This document shows, piece by piece, positions 13,755 to 20,708 of a stretch of DNA of 20,708 nt. Every line of letters begins with the position of its first letter. Position 1 is the first letter of the stretch. The notes under the pieces are model-generated. The model was not told the origin of the DNA. It was given only the letters and a program-made list of their open reading frames with translations, and did not search any database. Position numbers and translations under genes: made by a program. Source of the DNA: Thermohalobaculum sp050330995 (GTDB lineage Bacteria; Pseudomonadota; Alphaproteobacteria; Rhodobacterales; Rhodobacteraceae); contig JBHJHI010000085.1 in NCBI GenBank assembly GCA_050330995.1, positions 1 to 20,708 on the forward strand. Reading direction: 5' to 3'.

Positions 13755-14541
13755 CTTCATGCAGCGCGCCCTCGCCGCGGGGCGCGGGCTCGCGCTGGTG
13801 TCGGGCCCGCTCGGCTGCTTCGTGGTTTGGCGGCGCATGGCCTACTTCGGCACCGCCCTCGCGCACAACGCCTTCCTCGGCATCGCCCTCGGCATCCTGA
13901 TCGGGGTCGATCCCATGCTCGGCATCGCCGCCTCGGCGGTCGCGGTGGCGCTGCTGCTCGTGGCGCTCCAGCGCCAGAACCGGCTCGCCGAGGACACCGT
14001 GCTCGGCATCCTCGCCCACGGCGGCATGGCGCTGGGGCTGGTGGCGCTCGCCTACCTCGAAGGGGTCCGCGTCGACCTGCTCGGCTATCTGTTCGGCGAC
14101 GTGCTCGCGGTCGGGACGGCCGACCTCGCCTGGATCTGGGGCGCCGGCGTCCTGGTGCTCGCGGGCCTCGCGCTCCTCTGGCGCCGGCTCCTGATCGTGT
14201 CGATCCACCCCGAGCTCGCCGCCGCCGAGGGCGTGGCGGTCCTGCCGGTGCGCCTCGCCTTCATGCTGATGCTCGCGGTGCTGACGGCGGTGGCGATGAA
14301 GGTGGTGGGCGTGCTGCTGATCACCTCGATGCTGATCGTGCCCGCCGCCGCGGCGCGCCGCCTCGCCGCCACGCCCGTGGCCATGGCTCTGGGCGCGGTC
14401 GGCGTGGGCGGCGTCTCGGTCGTGGCCGGGCTCGCGCTCTCCTACGCCTACGACCTGCCCTCGGGCCCGGCGATCGTGGTCTCGGCCTGCGCGCTGTTCG
14501 TCGCCTCGCTCGGGGTCGGCGCGCTCGCGGGGCGAAGCTGA
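13741..14541 (+). CDS. znuB: Zinc ABC transporter permease ZnuB
   Basis: This 266-residue inner-membrane protein of the ABC-3 permease family forms the zinc channel. Family features are SGPLGCFVVWRRMAYFG (21-37), GTALAHNAFLG, the GYLFGDVLAV segment and the cytoplasmic coupling region KVVGVLLITSMLIVPAAAARRLA near residues 181-203 (quoted here in outline only). About seven to eight hydrophobic helices are visible. The ATG at 13741 lies inside the end of znuC (14-nt overlap), so synthesis is coupled. It closes the zur-znuCB operon. The next gene has its own Zur-like promoter; between them a GCGCCGGCGC palindrome (14575-14584) is the only hairpin-like element. Confidence 0.95.
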   Translation: MFEADFMQRALAAGRGLALVSGPLGCFVVWRRMAYFGTALAHNAFLGIALGILIGVDPMLGIAASAVAVALLLVALQRQNRLAEDTVLGILAHGGMALGLVALAYLEGVRVDLLGYLFGDVLAVGTADLAWIWGAGVLVLAGLALLWRRLLIVSIHPELAAAEGVAVLPVRLAFMLMLAVLTAVAMKVVGVLLITSMLIVPAAAARRLAATPVAMALGAVGVGGVSVVAGLALSYAYDLPSGPAIVVSACALFVASLGVGALAGRS

Positions 14542-14593
14542 CGGGTGGCGTCGCCGACCGGCGCGGCCACGAGGGCGCCGGCGCGCGTCGTCA

Positions 14594-14622
14594 TTGCAGT
14601 GTTATGTTATAACGTTATTGTT
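14594..14622 (+). promoter_or_regulatory. Zur-like box and promoter before the VPLPA-CTERM gene
   Basis: GTTATAAC (14606-14613), a perfect 8-bp core, sits in the near-palindrome ATGTTATAACGT (14604-14615). It shares 11 of 12 bases with the znuA/zur box and stands out in GC-rich DNA. A weak promoter TTGCAG (14594-14599), a 16-nt spacer and TATTGT (14616-14621) flank it, so bound Zur would cover the promoter spacer. Confidence 0.68.
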
Positions 14623-14689
14623 CGTTAACCTGTCGGCCACGGCAGTCGCCCCGGCCACCGTCCCGGCACCACCGAGGAGAGATCGCCCC

Positions 14690-15379
14690 ATGAGCCATGC
14701 GCCGTCCCGAGCCCGCTCCACGAAGACCCGGTCCGCCGGTGCCGTCGCCGCCGCCCTGCTGCTCGTCGCCCCCGTGCCGAGCGCGGCCGCCGTGTTCGAC
14801 CTGTCCTGGACCGGCCAGTTCGCGGACTTCACCCTCGACGGCCGCTTCGCCTTCGACGCGGGCGCCGTGCCGCCCGACGGCGTGGTGCGCGCGGGCGACT
14901 TCACCGACTTCGACTGGTCGCTGTTCGATGGCGACGGCATGCTGATCCGCGCCTTCGAGGACGACCATCTGTCGGACGGCTTCAACGCCAACTACGACAC
15001 CGCCACGGGCGCGCTGTTGCAGGCCGGGCGCTGGGACGGGCCGGAGGGGCTCAACCTCGGCGACCCGCGCGGCGAGGGGCTGAACCTCTGGTCGATCGCC
15101 TTCCCGCTGGAGGCGCCGGAGAACTTCAATCCGCACCTGCACGTGACCGACTGGATGGACGAGTTCCCGCAGTATCCGATCCGGTTCGGCAACGTGCTGT
15201 CGGGCGAGGGTCACATCGACGGCGCCTTCTTCGAGCGCACGACCGCGCAGATCACCGGCGACCCCGCCGACGGCGACGCCTTCGGCCAGCCGATCGCGGT
15301 CACGGCGGTGCCGCTGCCCGCGGGCGCGCCGCTCCTGCTGGCAGGGCTGGCGCTGCTCGCGCTCGGGCGGCGGGCCTGA
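14690..15379 (+). CDS. VPLPA-CTERM sorted secreted protein, Zur-box controlled
   Basis: This 229-residue exported protein has an N-terminal signal (basic start, then AVAAALLLVAPVPSAAA around 18-34). The tripartite C-terminal tail is VPLPAG (207-212), a hydrophobic helix, and a final GRRA. This is the VPLPA-CTERM signal recognised by a dedicated exosortase in Rhodobacterales (family knowledge). The middle is Asp/Phe/Gly-rich and beta-like, with possible metal ligands in NPHLHVTDW and GEGHIDGAFFE; I recognise no enzyme motif. The ATG is supported by GAGGAG at 14674-14679. An earlier start at 14594 would lie inside the promoter. The Zur-like box upstream suggests it is made under zinc shortage, perhaps as a surface metal-binding or adhesion protein (inference). 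Confidence 0.83.
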   Translation: MSHAPSRARSTKTRSAGAVAAALLLVAPVPSAAAVFDLSWTGQFADFTLDGRFAFDAGAVPPDGVVRAGDFTDFDWSLFDGDGMLIRAFEDDHLSDGFNANYDTATGALLQAGRWDGPEGLNLGDPRGEGLNLWSIAFPLEAPENFNPHLHVTDWMDEFPQYPIRFGNVLSGEGHIDGAFFERTTAQITGDPADGDAFGQPIAVTAVPLPAGAPLLLAGLALLALGRRA

Positions 15380-15411
15380 CGGCACCTCGCCCTGCCGCGG
15401 GTCCGGGTCGT

Positions 15412-15448
15412 CGGTCGGGGCGCCGCCGTCGCGACGACGCCCCGACCG
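15412..15448. terminator. Strong bidirectional hairpin
   Basis: A perfect 11-bp stem CGGTCGGGGCG/CGCCCCGACCG spans 15412-15422 and 15438-15448 with a 15-nt loop. It lies between the convergent VPLPA-CTERM gene and the minus-strand remnant at 15451, so it could terminate both. There is no T run. Confidence 0.6.
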
Positions 15449-15450
15449 GC

Positions 15451-15815
15451 TCAGTCGCCGTGGCCGCCGGCGTGGGTCTCGCGGTGGACCGCCTCGTGCG
15501 GATCGGTCGACGGCGCGACGTGGTCGGCGGAGGTCACGGCCTCGCGGGCGTGTTCGAAGAAGGCGATCGCCTCTTCGCCGAGGCTCTCGCCGCCATGCGT
15601 CCGGCTCGCGTGCCCGGCATCGAGGTCGATCACGGTCGAGCACACACGTCCCGGCCTTGGCCTCCCCCGAGCATGGCGGAGGCCTGCTCGAGGCGGCCGC
15701 GCTGCTCCCCCGCTCGACCAGCCGAAGTAGAGCGGCGCGTCCGAGCCCTGCGTCCCCGCCGAGCCGAGGCGACGAGGAGGAGGGCCGCGGCGAGGATCGC
15801 GGGTCTCGCAGGCAC
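15451..15815 (-). pseudogene. Frameshifted small secreted His-rich protein
   Basis: On the minus strand a GTG at 15815 begins a good signal peptide, MPARPAILAAALLLVASA. The frame then loses meaning, while other frames continue in order with GTQGSDAPLYFGWS, then GEQRGRLEQASAMLGG and GRDVC, then STVIDLDAGH and a 55-residue tail rich in His, Glu and Ala. The tail ends THAGGHGD before TGA at 15451. Three frame changes are needed; the last sits in a GTGTGTG run, a natural slippage site. It could be a decayed gene or sequencing error. I do not recognise the family. The Zur-like box at 15936-15950 lies upstream on this strand too, so the intact gene might have been divergent from the ABC importer. 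Confidence 0.45.
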
Positions 15816-15907
15816 TGTTCCCGTCTCGGCCGTCGGGGCGCGGTCAGCCGGGCACGGCGCCGGAGCGCGCTCGTCCCGACGATCGGGCGGGGCGGACGCG
15901 AGCCGCG

Positions 15908-15950
15908 TTGCGGCTGCCGACGCTCGCGGTTATAGTGTTATAGTGTAACA
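15908..15950 (+). promoter_or_regulatory. Zur-like box and promoter before the peptide-type ABC importer
   Basis: TTGCGG (15908-15913), a 17-nt spacer and TATAGT (15931-15936) make a good promoter. Overlapping it, TGTTATA-G-TGTAACA (15936-15950) matches the Zur operator core TGTTATA-N-TATAACA with one arm mismatch. The 8-bp word GTTATAGT is directly repeated (15929-15936 and 15937-15944), giving a second possible -10 at 15939-15944. The transcript would start near 15943 and leave a leader of about 43 nt. Confidence 0.68.
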
Positions 15951-15985
15951 CTCCCGTGACGCACAGCCGTAGGAGCCGCCCCGCC

Positions 15986-17518
15986 ATGCCCTCCCTTCGT
16001 GGTCCCTTCGTCGTCGCCGCCCTCGCAGCGACCCTCGCCGTTCCCGTCCCGGCCCTCGCGCAGGATCGCGCCGAGGTCGCCGTCGCCGCGCCCTGGCACG
16101 TCTCGGGCATCGAGCCCTCGCAGGACGGCTACACCTTCCTGCGCATGGAGATCGGCGAGACGCTGGTCGACACGAACGCCGAGGGCGCGCTGGTCCCCGG
16201 CCTCGCGACCGACTGGGAGGCGAGCGACGACGGCCTCGTCTGGACCTTCCGCCTGAGGGACGGCGTGCGCTTCCACGACGCCACCGCGATGACGCCCGAG
16301 GCGGTGGCAGCAAACCTCGCCCGCGCGCGCGCCAGGCCCGGCGTGATGGGCACCGCGCCGGTCGAGGCGATCGAGGCGGACGAAGGCGCGGTGGTCGTGC
16401 GCCTGTCGCAGCCCTTCGCCGCGCTGCCGGCGATCCTCGCGAACTATGCGACGATGATCCTCGCGCCCGCGTCCTTCGACGAGGCGGGCGAGGTGACGTC
16501 GTTCCTCGCCACCGGCCCCTTCGCGGTCGAGCGCGTGGACACGCCGCTCTCGCTCTCGGTGCGCCGCTTCGACGACTACTGGGGCGAGGCGCCCGCGATA
16601 GAGACGGCGTCCTACCTCTCCTCGCACCGCGCCGAGACCCGCGCGCTCATGGTCGAGTCGGGCGACGCCGACCTCGCCTTCACCCTCGACCCGGCCGGCT
16701 ACCGCCGCCTGTCGGGGCTCGACGGCGTCGAGACCGAGGCGGTCTCGATCCCGCGCGTGATCACCGCGAAGCTGAACCTCGCCCACCCCGCGCTCGAGGA
16801 GGCGGACGCGCGCCGCGCGCTCAGCCTCGCGATCGACCGCGCCGGCATCGCGGCCGGCATCCTGCGCTTTCCCGAGGCGGCGGCGACGCAGCTCTTCCCG
16901 CCGGTGCTCGGCGCCTGGCACGACGAGGACCTGGCGCCGCTCGCGCACGACGTCGAGGAGGCGAAGCGCCTGCTCGACGGCCTCGGCTGGACGCCCGGCG
17001 AGGACGGCGTGCTGGAGCGCGACGGCGAGCGCTTCGCACTGACGCTCAGAACCTTCCCCAACCGCCCCGAGCTGCCGCTGATCGCGGCGGCGCTGCAGGA
17101 CCAGTGGCGCCGGATCGGCGTCGATCTCGCGGTCTCGGTCGGCAACTCCTCGGAGATCCCGGCCGGCCACCAGGACGGCTCGCTGGAGGTCGCTCTCTAT
17201 GCCCGCAATTACGGCCTGACGCCCGACCCGGTCGTGAACGCGGTCGACGACTTCGGCCCCGAGGGCGGCGACTGGGGCGCGATGATCTGGGACGCCTCAG
17301 CCGTCGCCGAGGCGCTCGGCGTCGCCGCCGCCACCGCCGACCCGGCCGAGCGCGCGCCCGCGATCGAGACCGTGACCGAGGCGCTCCAGACCGAGCTGCC
17401 GGTCATCCCGATCGCCTGGTACACGCACACGGTCGCGCACGCGGCCGGTCTGGAAGGCGTGGTCGTCGACCCGCTGGAGCGCACCTACGGCCTCTCGGCG
17501 CTGAGCCGCGCCGAATGA
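15986..17518 (+). CDS. Peptide/nickel-type ABC substrate-binding protein (SBP_bac_5)
   Basis: This 510-residue periplasmic binding protein has a signal peptide with cleavage expected after PALA (residue 25). It has the family blocks GETLVDTNAEGALVPGLA, W-FRLRDGVRFHD, TGPF followed by RFDDYWGEAPAI, and RRALSLAIDRAGIA. Members bind di- or oligopeptides, nickel, heme or metal-metallophore complexes (NikA, CntA, DppA). The ligand cannot be read from sequence. The Zur-like box upstream makes a zinc complex or metallophore a reasonable guess. The ATG at 15986 has AGGAG ten bases upstream (15971-15975); the in-frame GTG at 15956 lacks one. It is coupled to the first permease by an ATGA overlap (17515-17518). 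Confidence 0.9.
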   Translation: MPSLRGPFVVAALAATLAVPVPALAQDRAEVAVAAPWHVSGIEPSQDGYTFLRMEIGETLVDTNAEGALVPGLATDWEASDDGLVWTFRLRDGVRFHDATAMTPEAVAANLARARARPGVMGTAPVEAIEADEGAVVVRLSQPFAALPAILANYATMILAPASFDEAGEVTSFLATGPFAVERVDTPLSLSVRRFDDYWGEAPAIETASYLSSHRAETRALMVESGDADLAFTLDPAGYRRLSGLDGVETEAVSIPRVITAKLNLAHPALEEADARRALSLAIDRAGIAAGILRFPEAAATQLFPPVLGAWHDEDLAPLAHDVEEAKRLLDGLGWTPGEDGVLERDGERFALTLRTFPNRPELPLIAAALQDQWRRIGVDLAVSVGNSSEIPAGHQDGSLEVALYARNYGLTPDPVVNAVDDFGPEGGDWGAMIWDASAVAEALGVAAATADPAERAPAIETVTEALQTELPVIPIAWYTHTVAHAAGLEGVVVDPLERTYGLSALSRAE

Positions 17519-18549
17519 GCGACCGGCCCCTCGGCACGCTCGGCGAACGACGCCGACCCGTCCGCCTCGCGCGGGCGGGCGGGCGCGTCCTCGCCCGCGG
17601 CTTTCCGCGGGGCTCGCTCGCCCGCCTGGTCGCCGGCCGGTTCGGTCAGGCGCTCGTGGTCGCCCTCGTCGTCGGCCTCGTCGGCTTCGCCATGATGGAG
17701 GCGCTGCCGGGCGATGCCGCCTTCCGCATCGCCGCCGGGCGCTACGGCTACGACCAGGTGAGCGCGGCCGCCGCCGAGGCAGTGCGCGCCGAGCGCGGCC
17801 TCGACCGCCCCGCGATCTGGCGCCTCGCCGAGTGGGTGGGGCAGACGCTGACCTTCGACCTCGGCCGCTCGGCCGTCACCGGCGCGCCGGTGACGCACGC
17901 GGTCGCCGCGCAGCTCGGCCACAGCGCCCTGCTCGCCGCCGCCGCGCTCGCGATCGCGGTCGCGATCGCGCTGCCGGTCGGCTCGCTCTCGGGGCTGCGT
18001 CCGGGCGGCGCGCTCGACCGCGCGTCGGAGGCGGCCTCGGTGATGCTCCGCGCCACGCCCGCCTTCCTGCTCGGCGTGGTGCTGATGCTGCTGCTCGCCG
18101 TCGAGCTGCGGCTGTTCCCGGCGGCCGGGCACGCGCACGCCGGCCACCTCGCGCTGCCGGCGCTGACGCTCGGGCTCGTGCTCGCCTCGGTGCTCACGCG
18201 CGTCGTGCGCGACGCGGTGCTCGACGCCACGACGTCCGAGGCCTACCGCTTCGCGCGTCACAAGGGCCTCTCCGAACGCGACGCCTTCCTGCGCCACGGC
18301 CTCAGAAGCGCCGCCGTGCCGGTCGTGGCCTACCTCGGCGTGCAGGCGGCGCTCCTGCTCGAGGGCGTCGTCGTGGTCGAGAGCGTGTTCGCCTGGCCCG
18401 GCATCGGCCATGCGCTGACCCACGCCATCTTCGAGCGCGACGTCGCCGTGGTGCAGGGCACCGCGCTGACGCTCGGGCTCACCTTCGTCACCATCAGTCT
18501 CGCCGTCGACCTCGCCTGCCGCGCCATCGACCCGAGGACGCGGGCATGA
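17515..18549 (+). CDS. ABC transporter permease, DppB/NikB type
   Basis: This 344-residue inner-membrane permease is the first of a heterodimeric pair. After a basic N-terminal extension of about 38 residues come the usual first membrane helix, EALPGDAAFRIAAG (62-75; DppB-type proteins normally have PGDPA here), five further hydrophobic segments and the EAA loop EAYRFARHKGLSERDAFLRH near residue 242. That loop contacts the ATPase. The extracytoplasmic stretch before HLALPALTLG reads GHAHAGH (205-211), a small His cluster not usual at this place and possibly metal-binding. Its start overlaps the binding-protein stop and its stop overlaps the next permease, each by 4 nt, so the subunits are made together. 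Confidence 0.92.
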   Translation: MSDRPLGTLGERRRPVRLARAGGRVLARGFPRGSLARLVAGRFGQALVVALVVGLVGFAMMEALPGDAAFRIAAGRYGYDQVSAAAAEAVRAERGLDRPAIWRLAEWVGQTLTFDLGRSAVTGAPVTHAVAAQLGHSALLAAAALAIAVAIALPVGSLSGLRPGGALDRASEAASVMLRATPAFLLGVVLMLLLAVELRLFPAAGHAHAGHLALPALTLGLVLASVLTRVVRDAVLDATTSEAYRFARHKGLSERDAFLRHGLRSAAVPVVAYLGVQAALLLEGVVVVESVFAWPGIGHALTHAIFERDVAVVQGTALTLGLTFVTISLAVDLACRAIDPRTRA

Positions 18550-19334
18550 GCCGCGCCCGTCTCGCAGGCCTCGCGGGGCTCGCCCTCGTCGCGGCGCTCG
18601 CGCTCGCGGGGCCGGGCCTTGTCGGCCACGACCCGGCACGACAGGACCTGATGGCGATCCTCGCGCCCCCGCTCACGCCCGGCCATCCGCTCGGCACCGA
18701 CCACCTCGGGCGCGACCTCGCAGCCCGGCTACTGGCGGGCGCGCGGCTGACCCTCGCGCTCGCGGCGCTGGCGGTGACGAGCGCGGCCGTGGCCGGCGTC
18801 GCCCTCGGCATCGCCGCCGGCTGGCGCGGCGGCGCGCTCGACCGCGGGCTCGGCGCGCTCGCCGACGGGGTGCTGGCGCTGCCGGGGCTGCTGCTCGTGC
18901 TCTTGCTCGCCGCGATCAACCCCGACAGCTGGTGGACGCTCTATCTCGGCCTGTCGCTCACGCTCTGGGTCGAGTTCTTCCGCCTCGCCCGCGCGCGCAC
19001 CCGCACCCTTGTTACATCCCCCGCGGTCGAGGCAGCGGGCCTCATGGGCCTCGGGCCCGTCCACGTCGTGCGCCGCCATCTCTGGCCCGATCTGGCGGGG
19101 CAGGTGCTGACGCTGGCCGCCTTCGGCGCGGCCACGGTGGTGACCGCGCTCGCCACCCTCGGCTTCATCTCGGTCGGACTGCGCCCGCCGACGCCGGAAT
19201 GGGGGGTGATGATGGCCGAGCTGCTGCCCGCCTGGCGCGAGGCGCCCTGGGCCGTGCTCGCGCCCATGGTGGCACTCGCGCTGACGGTCGCCTGCCTGCG
19301 CCTCGCCGCGGGCCGCCGGGAGGACCCGGCGTGA
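18546..19334 (+). CDS. ABC transporter permease, DppC/NikC type
   Basis: This 262-residue second permease subunit has the DppC hallmark HPLGTDHLGRDLAARLL (47-63) after the first membrane helix. The EAA coupling loop is VEAAGLMGLGPVHVVRRHL, and the C-terminal membrane segments include LGFISVGLRPPTPEWG with the conserved PEWG. It pairs with the preceding DppB-type protein to form the channel. Start and stop overlap neighbouring genes by 4 nt (ATGA at 18546-18549; GTGA at 19331-19334). It is slightly shorter than typical DppC (about 280-300) because it lacks the usual N-terminal cytoplasmic extension. Confidence 0.93.
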   Translation: MSRARLAGLAGLALVAALALAGPGLVGHDPARQDLMAILAPPLTPGHPLGTDHLGRDLAARLLAGARLTLALAALAVTSAAVAGVALGIAAGWRGGALDRGLGALADGVLALPGLLLVLLLAAINPDSWWTLYLGLSLTLWVEFFRLARARTRTLVTSPAVEAAGLMGLGPVHVVRRHLWPDLAGQVLTLAAFGAATVVTALATLGFISVGLRPPTPEWGVMMAELLPAWREAPWAVLAPMVALALTVACLRLAAGRREDPA

Positions 19335-20708
19335 CCCTCGCCGTCGACGATCTGCGCGTCTTCGCCGGGAACTCGGCCCTCCTCGGCCCCGTGGCCGTCG
19401 CGGTCGAGCCGGGTCGGCCGCTGTCGATCCTCGGCGAGACCGGGGCGGGCAAGAGCCTGCTCGCCCAGGCGATCATGGGCGCGCTGCCGCCCGGCCTCTC
19501 GGCGCAGGGCGCCGTCCGGCTCGGCGGCCTCCGCCTCGATACCCTGCCGCGGCGCGAGCGCGAGGCACTGTGGGGGCGCAGGGTGGCGATGCTGCCCCAG
19601 GAACCCTGGCGCGCGCTCGATCCCCTGATGCGCGCCGAGGCCCAGGTCGCCGAGACCCACGCCCGCGTCGCAGGGCTGCCCGGGCGCGAGGCGCGGGGGC
19701 GGGCGCGCGACGATCTCGCCCGCCTCGGCCTCGACGCACAGGCACGGAGTGCCCTTCCGGGCGCGCTCTCGGGCGGCATGGCCCAGCGCGTCGCCTTCGC
19801 CGCCGCGACCGCCGGCGGTGCGCGCGTGCTGCTCGCCGACGAGCCGACCAAGGGCCTCGACGCCGCCCGGCGCGACGACGTGGTGCGCCTGCTCAAAGCC
19901 TTCGCCGAGGGCGGCGGCACCCTCGTGACCATCACCCACGACGTCGCGGTCGCCCGCGCGCTGGGCGGCGAGGCGCTGGTGCTGCGTTCGGGCGCGGCCG
20001 TGGAGCGCGGCCCCGCCGAGAGGGTGCTGAGCGCGCCCGCGAGCGACTACGCCCGCGCCCTCGTCGCCGCCGCCCCGGCGAACTGGCCCAAAGCCGCGCC
20101 GGCGGAGGGTGGGACACCGGTGATCGAGGCCGACGGCCGCGCCATCGCCCGGGCGGGCCGCGTCCTGCTCGACGACATCGGCTTCGCCCTCGGCGAGGGC
20201 GGCCGGCGCGCGCTCGCGGGCCCGAGCGGTCTCGGCAAGACGTCGCTCCTCGACACGCTCGCCGGCCTGATCGCGCCGGCGGCCGGGCGCGTCGTCCGCC
20301 ACGGCCGGGCGCGCGCGCCCTTCGCGATCCAGAAGATCTACCAGGACCCGCCCGCCGCCTTCGCCGCGCGGGTGCCGCTCGCCGCCGGTCTCCGCGATCT
20401 GGAGCGCCGCCACCGCCTGCCGCCCGGCCGCCTGAGCGGTCTGCTCGACCGGCTCGGCATCGCGCCCGAGATGCTCGCGCGCCGACCGGACGCCGTGTCG
20501 GGGGGCGAGCTGCAGCGCATCGCCCTCGCGCGCGCCCTGGCGCTCGCGCCCGCAGTGCTGCTCGCCGACGAGCCGACCTCCCGCCTCGACCCCGTCACGC
20601 GCCGGCAGGTCATGGCGGTGCTGGGCGAGGCGGGCGCCCAGGCGGGCACGGCGGAAAGACTACTAACCCCCCCCCCCCACAATGACGAGAGCGAGGGCAG
20701 GCGCGAGG
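19331..20708 (+). CDS. Fused double ABC ATPase (DppD-DppF type), 3'-incomplete
   Basis: The frame starts at GTG 19331 (overlapping the DppC stop, GTGA) and stays open to the window edge, with 459 residues visible. The first domain has Walker A GETGAGKS (35-42), signature LSGGMAQR (146-153), Walker B VLLADEP and switch H203 (ITHD). The second has GPSGLGKT (297-304), signature SGGELQR (390-396) and LLADEPTSRLD. Two ATPases normally encoded as DppD and DppF are thus joined in one chain, which is common for nickel/peptide importers of this group. After about residue 440 the expected switch region with its VTHD is missing and replaced by an unrelated sequence with a C12 run, so the last 55-60 bases are probably not the real gene. 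Confidence 0.9.
   Translation, partial: MTLAVDDLRVFAGNSALLGPVAVAVEPGRPLSILGETGAGKSLLAQAIMGALPPGLSAQGAVRLGGLRLDTLPRREREALWGRRVAMLPQEPWRALDPLMRAEAQVAETHARVAGLPGREARGRARDDLARLGLDAQARSALPGALSGGMAQRVAFAAATAGGARVLLADEPTKGLDAARRDDVVRLLKAFAEGGGTLVTITHDVAVARALGGEALVLRSGAAVERGPAERVLSAPASDYARALVAAAPANWPKAAPAEGGTPVIEADGRAIARAGRVLLDDIGFALGEGGRRALAGPSGLGKTSLLDTLAGLIAPAAGRVVRHGRARAPFAIQKIYQDPPAAFAARVPLAAGLRDLERRHRLPPGRLSGLLDRLGIAPEMLARRPDAVSGGELQRIALARALALAPAVLLADEPTSRLDPVTRRQVMAVLGEAGAQAGTAERLLTPPPHNDESEGRRE
20651..20708. other. Probable contig-end artefact
   Basis: The final bases contain a 12-C run (20667-20678) and are less GC-rich than the surrounding gene. They break the conserved end of the second ATPase domain, where a switch His should follow. 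This looks like low-quality or chimeric sequence at an assembly end rather than biology. Confidence 0.55.

Noticed and set aside
14594..14689. Earlier start of the VPLPA-CTERM protein at 14594
   Set aside because: It would read through the Zur-like box and promoter; ATG 14690 has a good ribosome binding site.
15956..15985. GTG 15956 as start of the ABC binding protein
   Set aside because: AGGAG at 15971-15975 would fall inside the coding sequence, and the signal peptide is normal from ATG 15986.
1..20708. CRISPR arrays, tRNA or rRNA genes, insertion sequences, integrases
   Set aside because: I saw no regularly spaced identical repeats beyond the coding repeats noted, no cloverleaf-like or rRNA-like stretches, and no transposase or integrase motifs on either strand.

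Overview
The window is very GC-rich (by eye well above 70%) with tightly packed genes that often overlap by a few bases. It looks like a chromosomal segment of a Rhodobacter-like alphaproteobacterium. Supporting signs are a VPLPA-type C-terminal sorting signal, DUF6525- and DUF1826-like proteins, a PhaR-type palindrome, and AT-rich Zur-like boxes standing out in GC-rich DNA. Both ends are cut: the first gene lacks its N-terminus, and the last runs off the right edge in sequence that looks like a contig-end artefact.

Layout. 1-1056: 3' part of selO. 1057-1498: no gene, then a promoter/operator. 1499-4387 (+): an ArsR/SmtB-type regulator, a SmtA-like metallothionein, a radical SAM protein and a DUF547 lipoprotein. 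4602-5861 (-): a DadA-like FAD amino-acid dehydrogenase. 6062-6286 (-): a small protein preceded by a PhaR-like site. 6287-7584: a degenerate stretch holding a CheB methylesterase remnant broken by two frameshifts. 7585-12339 (-): six genes, znuA > DUF1826 > DUF6525 > COG0523 GTPase > DUF1007 > NicO permease. 12398-14541 (+): zur-znuC-znuB, divergent from znuA across a 58-bp gap with a perfect Zur-like palindrome. 14690-15379 (+): a VPLPA-CTERM secreted protein behind a second Zur-like box. 15451-15815 (-): a probable frameshifted secreted His-rich protein. 15986-20708 (+): a peptide/nickel-type ABC importer (binding protein, two permeases, fused double ATPase) behind a third Zur-like box.

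Reading. From about 7.6 kb to the end this looks like a zinc-starvation island: high-affinity uptake (ZnuABC), its regulator, a zinc metallochaperone GTPase, a second metal permease, a surface protein and a peptide-type importer that could bring in a metal complex. The left part carries the opposite function, zinc/cadmium buffering by a metallothionein under an SmtB-like sensor. The family calls for Znu, Zur, metallothionein, COG0523 and NicO are firm. The shared Zur control of the VPLPA protein and the peptide-type importer is inferred from similar boxes.
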